A stretch of 8,584 bases of DNA from Alphaproteobacteria bacterium (lineage in GTDB: Bacteria > Pseudomonadota > Alphaproteobacteria > Rickettsiales > SXRF01), in contig JAGVKI010000214.1 in NCBI GenBank assembly GCA_020050695.1, forward strand, positions 1 through 8,584, read 5' to 3'. Each line of letters begins with the position of its first letter. Position 1 is the first letter of the stretch. Both the position numbers and the translations under genes were made by a program. The notes under the pieces were generated by a model. That model did not search any database and had not been told where the DNA came from. It worked only from the letters and a program-made list of their open reading frames with translations. This document shows positions 1 through 8,175 of this stretch, piece by piece.

Positions 1-530
1 GGAAAAAATGTATATGACAACGTAATTGTTTTGACGTCTTTCATCTCTTTATCGTCGGCAAAGGCCGGGTCGATATAAAACAGCACCGGCATATCTACGC
101 GCTGCCCAGGTTCAAGTGTCTGTTCTTTAAAACAAAAACATTCTATTTTCACAAAATGGCTGCCCGCGGAAAAGGGCAATACGTTATAGGTCGCATGGCC
201 TTTGATGCGCGAATTGGTTTTATTATGTGCTGTATAATGCACAATTTTCTGCTCGCCTACTTTTACAATTACCTTCTTCTGCACGGGGGCAAATTCCCAG
301 GCAAGCCCGGGGTCAATATCGGCATTAAAGGTAACGGTAATCTGGCGGTCGATAATGCGCGTAGGCCCTGCGCCAGCGGTCACCGTGGTGCCGCCGTAAC
401 CGGTCATCTCGCAAAACAGGCGGTAAAGCGGCACGGACGCTGCCGTCAGCATCAGCATGCCAACCACAATAAGCGCAAGGTTCAGCGCCAGACTCAGATT
501 CTTGTTAGAATTTTTCTTAGGGGCGGACAT
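1..530 (-). CDS. ctaG: Cytochrome c oxidase assembly protein CtaG/Cox11 (partial, 3' end outside window)
   Basis: This is the Cox11 copper chaperone, which inserts copper into the CuB site of subunit I from the periplasmic side. The frame is open from the ATG at 530 to the window edge, giving 176 residues with no stop. Residues 1-12 are a short basic cytoplasmic tail and residues 13-36 are one membrane helix. A conserved stretch LFCEMTGYGGTT follows, with Cys40. The family's copper-binding CFCF motif is at residues 131-134, preceded by Glu130. MPVLFYIDPAF (147-157) and TITLSYTFF near the edge are also family hallmarks, so only a few C-terminal residues should be missing. It is the last visible gene of the cox operon, 32 nt after the CoxF-like gene. 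The upstream AAAGAA is a modest ribosome binding site. Identification is secure; copper transfer is family knowledge. Confidence 0.96.
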   Translation of the reverse strand, partial: MSAPKKNSNKNLSLALNLALIVVGMLMLTAASVPLYRLFCEMTGYGGTTVTAGAGPTRIIDRQITVTFNADIDPGLAWEFAPVQKKVIVKVGEQKIVHYTAHNKTNSRIKGHATYNVLPFSAGSHFVKIECFCFKEQTLEPGQRVDMPVLFYIDPAFADDKEMKDVKTITLSYTFF

Positions 531-562
531 GGTTCTTTAACATGCATACTGGCCCTTAAACA

Positions 563-685
563 TTATGCTGGCGGGGTAAGGCGCATGAGCGTGATCATGT
601 AGACCAGCACCATCAGACCAAGCAATACGAAGAGTAAAACGATATTCTTGCGCTTTTGCACATCATGCAGCGGGCTTTTAGGCAT
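563..685 (-). CDS. CoxF-like small single-helix membrane protein (40 aa)
   Basis: This 40-residue protein has a basic N-terminus (MPKSPLHDVQKRKN) and one long hydrophobic helix at about residues 15-34, ending in ITLMRLTPPA. The basic end followed by the helix predicts the N-terminus in the cytoplasm. Alphaproteobacterial cox operons commonly carry a tiny gene, CoxF, between ctaB and ctaG, with an N-terminal KR-rich stretch and a single helix ending in a pattern like YxxTIxxL. This gene fits by position, size and that pattern. It starts 4 nt after the stop of the preceding small gene, so the two are probably translationally coupled; AAGGTG lies about 10 nt upstream of the ATG. The same frame stays open to an ATG at 772, but that start would overlap the upstream small gene, so I prefer 685. 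The CoxF assignment is inferred from size, pattern and synteny. Confidence 0.72.
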   Translation of the reverse strand: MPKSPLHDVQKRKNIVLLFVLLGLMVLVYMITLMRLTPPA

Positions 686-689
686 GTGG

Positions 690-848
690 CTACGACACCT
701 TATTGCGACGCACGAAATCAAGCACCAGCAATAGCAGCAGGGTAAACAGGCTGCCCAGTACAAAGCTTGCACCCATCAGGTAGATGGTGTTCTGGGTAAT
801 ATCCATTAAAAGCTGCGCGCTTTCCATGGTCACAGGTTTTCTTTCCAT
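690..848 (-). CDS. Unrecognised 52-aa single-helix membrane protein in the cox operon
   Basis: This gene encodes 52 residues, starting MERKPVTMESAQLLMDITQN. One strongly hydrophobic segment covers about residues 22-45 (Leu-rich, including FTLLLLLVLDFV), and the protein ends in a basic RRNKVS tail. Positive charge at the C-terminus suggests that end faces the cytoplasm, although the first residues are also basic. GGAG sits 6 nt upstream of the ATG, a good ribosome binding site that supports this start. The gene lies 24 nt after ctaB and 4 nt before the CoxF-like gene, which argues that it is translated as part of the operon. I do not recognise the family. Tiny one-helix subunits (subunit IV of the Paracoccus aa3 oxidase) and tiny assembly factors both exist, so an accessory subunit or assembly factor is possible. 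That role is inferred from position only. Confidence 0.7.
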   Translation of the reverse strand: MERKPVTMESAQLLMDITQNTIYLMGASFVLGSLFTLLLLLVLDFVRRNKVS

Positions 849-872
849 ATGTCGCTCCGTTTTCCCGGTGGC

Positions 873-1811
873 CTAAGGCAATATATGCTGTTGCACAAGC
901 CAGCCATCAATCATCATTACCGTGTATAGCATAAAAAGATAATAAATGGAAAAACCGAATGTTTTACGCGGCCATTTATCCGAATCATCACGCTTTACCT
1001 GATACACATGGTACAGGAAACCCGCTCCCAGCAATGCGGCGCAAGCAGTATAAAGCACGCCCGCCATATGCAGCGCAGGCAGCGCCAGCGTGCAGGCAAC
1101 CAGCAGCCAGGTATAGACGATCATCTGGTTTTTAGTGCGCGGCTTGCCCACCACTACCGGCATCATTGGCACGCCTGCGCGCGCATAATCACCGTTGCGA
1201 TACAGCGCGAGCGCCCAGAAATGCGGCGGCGTCCACAGGAAAATAATCATGAATAAAATCACAGACTGAAGCGATACGTCACCCGTTACCGCTGCCCAGC
1301 CAATCATCGGCGGGAATGCACCGGCAGCACCGCCAATCACAATATTCTGCGGCGTGCGGCGCTTGAGCCACATGGTATAAATCACAACATAAAAGGCAAT
1401 GGCGCCCGCTAAAATACCGGCAGCCACCCAGTTAAGGGCAAGCCCCATCAGCATCACGGAAGCAGCCGATAAGAATAAACCAAATGCCAGCGCATCATCG
1501 GGCGCAATGCGGCCAGATGGTACCGGGCGGCGAATGGTGCGCGCCATCACCGCATCGATGTCGCGGTCATACCACATGTTAATGGCACCACCTGCGCCAG
1601 AGGCCAGGGCAATGCACATCAGCGTCAGAATCTGCTGGAACCAGTGAATAGGCTCATAGCCTGCCGTCTGTGCCAGCAGCATGCCGGCAAGGCCGGTAAA
1701 CACCACCAGCGTCATCACACCCGGCTTCATCAGGGTAATGTAATCACCTACCGTAGACGAGCCTACAGCAGAAGGAATAAAAACAGAATCACTGGGTTGG
1801 GCGACAGTCAT
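873..1811 (-). CDS. ctaB: Protoheme IX farnesyltransferase (heme O synthase)
   Basis: CtaB farnesylates protoheme IX to heme O, the first step towards heme A, and is an integral membrane enzyme of the UbiA prenyltransferase family. From the chosen start it has 312 residues. Visible motifs are DYITLMKPGVMTLVVFTGLAG (residues 23-43), the metal-diphosphate motif NMWYDRDIDAVMARTIRRPVP (78-98; Asn78, Asp82, Asp84, Asp86), WLKRRTPQNIVIGGAAGAFPP (148-168) and FLWTPPHFWALAL (191-203). Several hydrophobic helices fit the usual nine-helix topology. I chose the ATG at 1811 because the protein then has a family-like leader of about 20 residues before the first helix. An ATG at 1880 in the same frame would add 23 residues and a 92-nt overlap. 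The chosen start still overlaps the upstream gene by 23 nt and lacks a clear ribosome binding site, suggesting translational coupling. Confidence 0.96.
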   Translation of the reverse strand: MTVAQPSDSVFIPSAVGSSTVGDYITLMKPGVMTLVVFTGLAGMLLAQTAGYEPIHWFQQILTLMCIALASGAGGAINMWYDRDIDAVMARTIRRPVPSGRIAPDDALAFGLFLSAASVMLMGLALNWVAAGILAGAIAFYVVIYTMWLKRRTPQNIVIGGAAGAFPPMIGWAAVTGDVSLQSVILFMIIFLWTPPHFWALALYRNGDYARAGVPMMPVVVGKPRTKNQMIVYTWLLVACTLALPALHMAGVLYTACAALLGAGFLYHVYQVKRDDSDKWPRKTFGFSIYYLFMLYTVMMIDGWLVQQHILP

Positions 1812-3285
1812 GGCAGGGTACAAATCGGTTGGGTGAAAAATGGGCTTTAATCCAGCCAGCAAGCGCAGGATCGGCAACACGCACCGCCATCACTTGCTCT
1901 AATTCTTCTATAGTGCCAAATTCTTCAAAATCAAAGACATATTTAGGCACTGTCCCTTTATAGCGCAGCTGGCTCAGGAAGGAACGATAAGTATCTAATT
2001 TAAATGGGTAATCCTGTGTCTGCACCAGGAACACTTTATTTGAGGTAAAGGCCGGGGTGTCGATACGCCAGCCGCTGATTGGGTAGGATGGCTCAATGAT
2101 AGCCGTGCCCTCTTTAAGCGCGCCGTAACTGGCATCATAACGCTCCATGGATGCCTTCAGGCTTTCATGCTGCCAGTTAGCACCCGGCGCCAGCATCTGC
2201 TTATACAGCAGTCCGAGGCTGGCAACAAACGCAGCTACAAATAACAGCGCTTCCAGCATCCGCTTTTTTTCCGGCAGCAATATAAGCACGCGGTGGTAAA
2301 GCGCTGCTATCGCTGCAAGCGCCAATAGCAGGAGCCCTGGTATCACCATGCGATTGCCAAAGAGTTCAAAGCGCGAATGCATGCGCAGCGCAAACAGCAG
2401 CCCCAGATAAATAATGCCCGCAATCACCATCGGAATAATGCTGGCCGGAAGTTCGCCATACTGCTGCGCCCGGCGCGGCTGAGCATAGGCAAGCAGTAAC
2501 AAAAGCGGCGGCAATAACAGCAACAGGCTTGTTACAAGGCTTTGCGAACCAAAGGCGGAAACCAATACCCATAGCGATTCCGTTGCAGGCGCACGGCCAA
2601 AGCCGGTCAGGTGCCCTGTAATCTCGCGGTTGATGGCAAGATAACCGACAAAGAAAACCGCTGCCACTGCGGTGGCCATCATGGCAATCACAATGCGGCT
2701 GCTGGGCATGCGGCTGGCATACCAGATAATGATCACGCCATACGCCACCAAATAGAACCCACCGATATAACGCGACGCAATACTGATAATAAGCGCAAAT
2801 GCATACAGCGCTACCCAGCGTTTCCTGCCCGTTTCCAGGAAGCGGTCAAGCGCAAGGAGCGCCGCCAAAAGCGCGCATACAAACAAATTTTCCGACCAGC
2901 TGTAACTAGCTACCTCCAGCCATGCACTGCTGAGAAAAAGCGCCGCGACCAAAAGCAGCGGCAAGCGCGTCAGCGACGCAGCAATACGGATGGTTACCAC
3001 CAGCAGAAACGCGTTCAGAATTTTAGATACAATGACCGTGTCCAGCGGCAGGAACACTTTGAGCATGGAGATGGCATACGGATAGCCAAGCGGAAATATC
3101 GCCCAGTAAGTTTCGCCCCAGCTTGGGCGGATGGAAAGACCGTTGCCTGCCATCATGTTGTCAGCAAGCGCTATGTAATTCCATGCATCCACATTCAGCC
3201 AGCCGAAATAGGCTGCAAGCCCTGCAGCCAGCGCTGCAGCGGCTATAATCAAGCTGTAATCACGAACGGAACTAAGGCGGTGCAT
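1789..3285 (-). CDS. Multi-spanning membrane protein resembling a GT-C fold glycosyltransferase
   Basis: This protein has 498 residues. A first helix (about 9-29) is followed by a loop with VDAWNY (Asp33, Tyr37) and then FPLGYPYAISMLK (64-76). About ten further hydrophobic segments run to residue 361, and a soluble domain of about 135 residues ends in CHDCRPTQ. An acidic residue just after the first helix, a proline/tyrosine-rich entry to the next helix, and a later SWSENL (129-134, Glu132) are the layout of GT-C glycosyltransferases (ArnT/PMT, GT39-like), which use polyprenyl-phosphate sugars at the outer face. Family and substrate are not certain. The ATG at 3285 is preceded by AAGGA, with a 4-nt gap; longer in-frame starts run into coxA. 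The gene lies between coxA and ctaB, where the usual alphaproteobacterial operon has little or nothing, and overlaps ctaB by 23 nt. The C-terminal CxxC (491-494) could bind metal or form a disulfide; this is speculation. Confidence 0.7.
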   Translation of the reverse strand: MHRLSSVRDYSLIIAAAALAAGLAAYFGWLNVDAWNYIALADNMMAGNGLSIRPSWGETYWAIFPLGYPYAISMLKVFLPLDTVIVSKILNAFLLVVTIRIAASLTRLPLLLVAALFLSSAWLEVASYSWSENLFVCALLAALLALDRFLETGRKRWVALYAFALIISIASRYIGGFYLVAYGVIIIWYASRMPSSRIVIAMMATAVAAVFFVGYLAINREITGHLTGFGRAPATESLWVLVSAFGSQSLVTSLLLLLPPLLLLLAYAQPRRAQQYGELPASIIPMVIAGIIYLGLLFALRMHSRFELFGNRMVIPGLLLLALAAIAALYHRVLILLPEKKRMLEALLFVAAFVASLGLLYKQMLAPGANWQHESLKASMERYDASYGALKEGTAIIEPSYPISGWRIDTPAFTSNKVFLVQTQDYPFKLDTYRSFLSQLRYKGTVPKYVFDFEEFGTIEELEQVMAVRVADPALAGWIKAHFSPNRFVPCHDCRPTQ

Positions 3286-3300
3286 AGGGTCCTTAAAACA

Positions 3301-3333
3301 CTTACGCCCCCGAAATGAATGCGGAGGCGTAAG
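3301..3333 (-). terminator. Hairpin after coxA: partial terminator, attenuator or mRNA-stabilising stem
   Basis: An inverted repeat has arms 3301-3312 and 3322-3333: eight perfect pairs (CTTACGCC with GGCGTAAG), one C/A mismatch, three more G-C or C-G pairs, and a 9-nt loop. In minus-strand RNA it begins 24 nt after the coxA stop and is followed by UGUUUUAAGG, a poor U tract. The ribosome binding site of the next gene (3290-3294) starts 6 nt past the stem. The stem is strong, but the weak U run argues against full termination. It may reduce read-through into the downstream genes or protect the 3' end of a coxBA transcript. The pairing is seen directly; the function is inferred. Confidence 0.5.
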
Positions 3334-3356
3334 CTGTTGTAAATAATGCTGGCAGG

Positions 3357-6016
<2,660 letters not shown>

Positions 6017-6189
6017 TCGTAACCTTTTTGTGACATAATAATTAGGTGCAAGTCCAAGGGCTTTGTAATCTTTCCTTGCCGCATGCGCAATATTTTTTGT
6101 ATGCTGCAATGCAGTTTCTATATGATTGATTATTTGCAATAAAATACCTGACCCCCAATATCACCTATTAACGATCAACTATTAACAAT
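6017..6189. promoter_or_regulatory. Divergent intergenic region between coxB and tldD
   Basis: This 173-bp AT-rich spacer must hold the coxB operon promoter (leftward) and the tldD promoter (rightward), since both genes start at its edges. I see an 11-bp inverted repeat CTGCAATGCAG (6104-6114), a duplicated CTATTAAC (6165-6186), and a TTGCAA at 6134-6139 that could serve as a -35 for tldD but lacks a well-placed -10. No pair of sigma70 hexamers convinced me on either strand. The regulatory role is inferred from gene orientation. Confidence 0.55.
6165..6186 (+). repeat. Direct repeat CTATTAAC x2 ahead of tldD
   Basis: CTATTAAC occurs at 6165-6172 and again at 6179-6186, a 14-bp period; the second copy ends 3 nt before the tldD ATG. 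It lies where a ribosome binding site would be expected, and none is visible. It could be a small duplication, a regulator site, or a -10-like element (TATTAA) for a very short leader. The repeat is seen directly; the function is not known. Confidence 0.4.
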
Positions 6190-7629
6190 ATGACCGGCAC
6201 CCCATCCCCTGACGAATTATTTTACCTGCGAACCGGCATGGATAAGCAGAAAGTGGCGCGCATGACGGCTACTGCGCTTGAGGGCATGGATGACGGGGAA
6301 TTATTCCTGGAATATTCGCAGCTGGAAAGCCTCGCCTTTGACGATGGCAAACTGCGCAATGCCAGCTTCAACACCTCGCAGGGCTTTGGTCTGCGCTCTG
6401 TACTGGGCGAAGCATCTGCTTACGCGCATGCATCAGAACTCAGCGAAAGCGCCATACAGCGCGCTATTACCACCGCGCGCGCCGTCCATCACGGCCAGTC
6501 AGGCAGCGTGGCGCTGATCAAACCGCCTTTTGGCACCAATACCCATCTCTATGATGACCTGAACCCGCTCAAAGAAGTGGCGTTTGAACATAAAGTCGCC
6601 CTGCTTCAGGAAATAGACGCCTATGTGCGCGCGGCTAACCCTTATGTAAAACAGGTATCCGCCTCGCTTTCCGGCCATTGGCAGGCTGTGCAGATCATCA
6701 AGGCCGATGGTCAGATCGCTGAAGACATCCGCCCACTGGTGCGCCTTAACGTCAATGTGCTGGTCGAAAAAGACGGACGCATGGAAACCGGCTCAGCGGG
6801 CGCTGGCGGCCGCACGGGCTACCGCTTCTATATGACTGAAGGCGAATGGAAACGCCTTGCCGACGAGGCGCTGCGCCAGGCGCTGGTCAATCTTGAGGCG
6901 GTTGCTGCTCCGGCAGGCGAAATGCCTGTAGTACTCGGCTCTGGCTGGTGCGGCGTGCTGCTGCATGAGGCCGTGGGCCATGGGCTTGAGGGTGATTTCA
7001 ACCGCAAGGGCACATCGGCATTTGCCGGGCTTATTGGCAAGCAGGTGGCAGCCAAGGGTATAACCGTGGTGGATGACGGCACATTGCCTAACCTGCGCGG
7101 ATCGATTTCCATTGATGATGAAGGCACCCCGTCAGGCCGCACCACCCTGATTGAAGACGGCATACTGACCGGATACCTGCAAGACCGCCTGAATGCGCGC
7201 CTTATGGGCGTAAAAGCCACTGGCAATGGCCGCCGTGAAAGCTTTGCCTGCCAGCCTATGCCCCGCATGACCAATACCTTCATGCTATCGGGCGACAGTA
7301 AGCCTGAAGACATGATTGCCTCTGTAAAGCGTGGTATTTACGCGGTGCACCTTGGCGGTGGCCAGGTGGACATTACCTCCGGCAAGTTCGTTTTCTCGGC
7401 TTCTGAGGCCTATTTAATCGAAGATGGCAAGGTAACCCGCCCGCTTAAAGGCGCCACCCTGATCGGCAATGGCCCGGATTCCCTGACCAAGGTGCGCGGT
7501 ATTGGCAATGACAGCCGCCTGGACGACGGAATTGGCACCTGCGGCAAGGCAGGCCAAAGCGTTCCGGTCGGTGTGGGCCAGCCCACATTGCTCATGGATG
7601 GCCTCACCGTAGGCGGTACAGCCGTATAA
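6190..7629 (+). CDS. tldD: Metalloprotease TldD
   Basis: TldD is the zinc-dependent subunit of the TldD/TldE (PmbA) peptidase, a cytoplasmic complex that degrades unfolded peptides and in some bacteria processes microcin or antitoxin precursors. The protein has 479 residues, close to the usual length of about 480. The zinc motif HEAVGHGLEGDF is at 259-270 (His259, Glu260, His264), and the likely third ligand is Cys451 in GTCGKAGQSVPVGVGQPT (449-466). N-terminal landmarks are GELFLEYSQLESLAFDDGKL (36-55) and SQGFGLRSVLGEASAYAHASEL (63-84). The ATG at 6190 gives the family-typical leader (PDELFYLRTG). A later ATG at 6238 is possible but would remove it. No clear ribosome binding site precedes the gene, so the transcript may be leaderless or weakly translated. 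It is divergent from coxB, an arrangement known in many alphaproteobacteria. The partner tldE/pmbA is not in the window. Confidence 0.97.
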   Translation: MTGTPSPDELFYLRTGMDKQKVARMTATALEGMDDGELFLEYSQLESLAFDDGKLRNASFNTSQGFGLRSVLGEASAYAHASELSESAIQRAITTARAVHHGQSGSVALIKPPFGTNTHLYDDLNPLKEVAFEHKVALLQEIDAYVRAANPYVKQVSASLSGHWQAVQIIKADGQIAEDIRPLVRLNVNVLVEKDGRMETGSAGAGGRTGYRFYMTEGEWKRLADEALRQALVNLEAVAAPAGEMPVVLGSGWCGVLLHEAVGHGLEGDFNRKGTSAFAGLIGKQVAAKGITVVDDGTLPNLRGSISIDDEGTPSGRTTLIEDGILTGYLQDRLNARLMGVKATGNGRRESFACQPMPRMTNTFMLSGDSKPEDMIASVKRGIYAVHLGGGQVDITSGKFVFSASEAYLIEDGKVTRPLKGATLIGNGPDSLTKVRGIGNDSRLDDGIGTCGKAGQSVPVGVGQPTLLMDGLTVGGTAV

Positions 7630-7665
7630 TTTCGATAAAAACGGCAGTTTTCTTAGGTTTTTCCT
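7621..7665 (+). terminator. Weak candidate terminator after tldD
   Basis: GCCGT (7621-7625, overlapping the last codons and stop of tldD) can pair with ACGGC (7641-7645) across a 15-nt loop. T-rich stretches AGTTTTCTT and GGTTTTTCC follow. The stem is only 5 bp, so this is at best a weak intrinsic terminator. The position just at the end of tldD is the main support. Confidence 0.3.
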
Positions 7666-7686
7666 GTAAATTCCTCATATTTTTTA

Positions 7687-7700
7687 GCTAAAATTTTAGC
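7687..7700. repeat. Perfect 14-bp palindrome GCTAAAATTTTAGC
   Basis: The 14 bases are fully self-complementary with no spacer, and sit in an AT-rich stretch between tldD and the 83-residue gene. A spacerless palindrome of this length suits a dimeric DNA-binding protein better than an RNA hairpin, which would have almost no loop. No regulator can be named. Confidence 0.45.
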
Positions 7701-7747
7701 CATTATTCGCGTTTGACGCCCATTAATGACAGTGGGGTGTAAGATAT

Positions 7748-7780
7748 ATTACAGTTGCGTTACAGGACGATTACAGGTCG
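7748..7780. promoter_or_regulatory. Three TTACAG direct repeats at exact 11-bp spacing (candidate operator)
   Basis: TTACAG occurs at 7749-7754, 7760-7765 and 7771-7776. The full 11-bp units are ATTACAGTTGC, GTTACAGGACG and ATTACAGGTCG. An 11-bp period places every copy on the same face of the helix, as in sites bound by tandem OmpR/PhoB-family response regulators. On the other strand the units read CTGTAAT, CTGTAAC and CTGTAAT separated by 4 bp. That is the geometry of a PhoB box (CTGTCAT type), but with A instead of C at the fifth base in all three. The array ends 104 bp before the ATG of the 83-residue gene. The repeats are seen directly; regulator identity is inference. Confidence 0.6.
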
Positions 7781-7811
7781 ATGAAATAACGGGTGAGCCT
7801 ACGGTTAACGT

Positions 7812-7840
7812 TTGAAGCCCTCCCCCCTTTTAGATAGGAT
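7812..7840 (+). promoter_or_regulatory. Candidate sigma70 promoter for the 83-aa gene
   Basis: TTGAAG (7812-7817) and TAGGAT (7835-7840) each match four of six consensus bases and are separated by exactly 17 bp. The spacer contains a pyrimidine run (CCCTCCCCCCTTTT, 7818-7831) with six consecutive C. Transcription from here would give a leader of roughly 35-40 nt before the ATG at 7884. The phased TTACAG array lies 35 bp upstream of the -35, a usual place for an activator. Confidence 0.4.
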
Positions 7841-7883
7841 AAAACTATAAGCAAACGTAAACACCAAACTAAGAGTGACGATC

Positions 7884-8135
7884 ATGGCTTTAACGATAGA
7901 TAACTCAGCTACAAGCTTCGCTTCCTTCAGTGGCATGGGCTCCCTCGTAAATGACTCCATTGCTCCTAAAGCAAATGCAGCGCTCAGCGGCCTGAACGAC
8001 GCCATTAAAGTAACTCAGCAGTTCCAGCAGAATCCTAAGTTCGCAGTAGAAAACGCTACCCCGCAGGGTAAGGTGGAACTGGCTTCCGAAGCCCGCACCG
8101 AAGCTGCAATGGCTGCTGGCACCGTAAGGCAGTAA
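7884..8135 (+). CDS. Unrecognised small protein (83 aa)
   Basis: I do not recognise this protein. It has 83 residues, beginning MALTIDNSATSFASFSGMG and ending MAAGTVRQ. It is rich in Ala, Ser, Asn and Gln, and contains no Cys, Trp, Tyr or His. It has no signal peptide and no membrane helix. Residues 24-49 and 63-79 look helical and amphipathic. Codon choice is biased to CAG, GAA, CTG, TTC, AAC and GCT, which suggests a real and possibly well-expressed gene. A GTG three codons upstream is in frame, but ATG at 7884 is preferred. AAGAG upstream is a weak ribosome binding site with wide spacing. It stands alone after a 254-bp leader region holding the palindrome, the TTACAG array and a candidate promoter, so it is probably its own transcription unit. 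Its composition recalls small structural or secreted-type proteins, but no function can be assigned. Confidence 0.65.
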   Translation: MALTIDNSATSFASFSGMGSLVNDSIAPKANAALSGLNDAIKVTQQFQQNPKFAVENATPQGKVELASEARTEAAMAAGTVRQ

Positions 8136-8151
8136 GCGTTAACGGCGCCTA

Positions 8152-8175
8152 AGCCTTTCGAGGTTCAATCTTTTC
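8152..8175 (+). terminator. Weak hairpin with UUCG loop after the 83-aa gene
   Basis: AGCCT (8152-8156) pairs with AGGTT (8161-8165), including one G-U pair, around a TTCG tetraloop. CAATCTTTTCT follows. UUCG loops are unusually stable, but the stem is short and the U tract is interrupted. It begins 16 nt past the stop codon. This is a tentative terminator. Confidence 0.3.

Noticed and set aside
156..602. Plus-strand open frame of 148 residues opposite ctaG
   Set aside because: The minus strand encodes an unmistakable Cox11 with the CFCF motif; the plus-strand frame has no recognisable features.
2611..3318. Plus-strand open frame of 235 residues opposite the glycosyltransferase-like gene
   Set aside because: It has the same shadow character, being highly basic with no domain pattern; the minus-strand frame has coherent membrane helices and a good start.
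6017..6139. Extension of the coxB frame 41 codons upstream of 6016
   Set aside because: The upstream start would place a charged leader ahead of a well-formed signal peptide and consume the divergent promoter region. The ATG at 6016 has its own ribosome binding site.
7805..8005. Minus-strand open frame of 66 residues with a hydrophobic segment, antisense to the 83-residue gene
   Set aside because: It overlaps the plus-strand gene, whose codon usage and composition look more natural; the hydrophobic stretch arises from reading the complement of that gene. No ribosome binding site or context supports it.
7884..8135. Possible RebB/R-body type small protein
   Set aside because: Size and Ala/Asn/Gln content are similar, but I could not match the family's conserved N-terminal pattern and no sister reb genes flank it.
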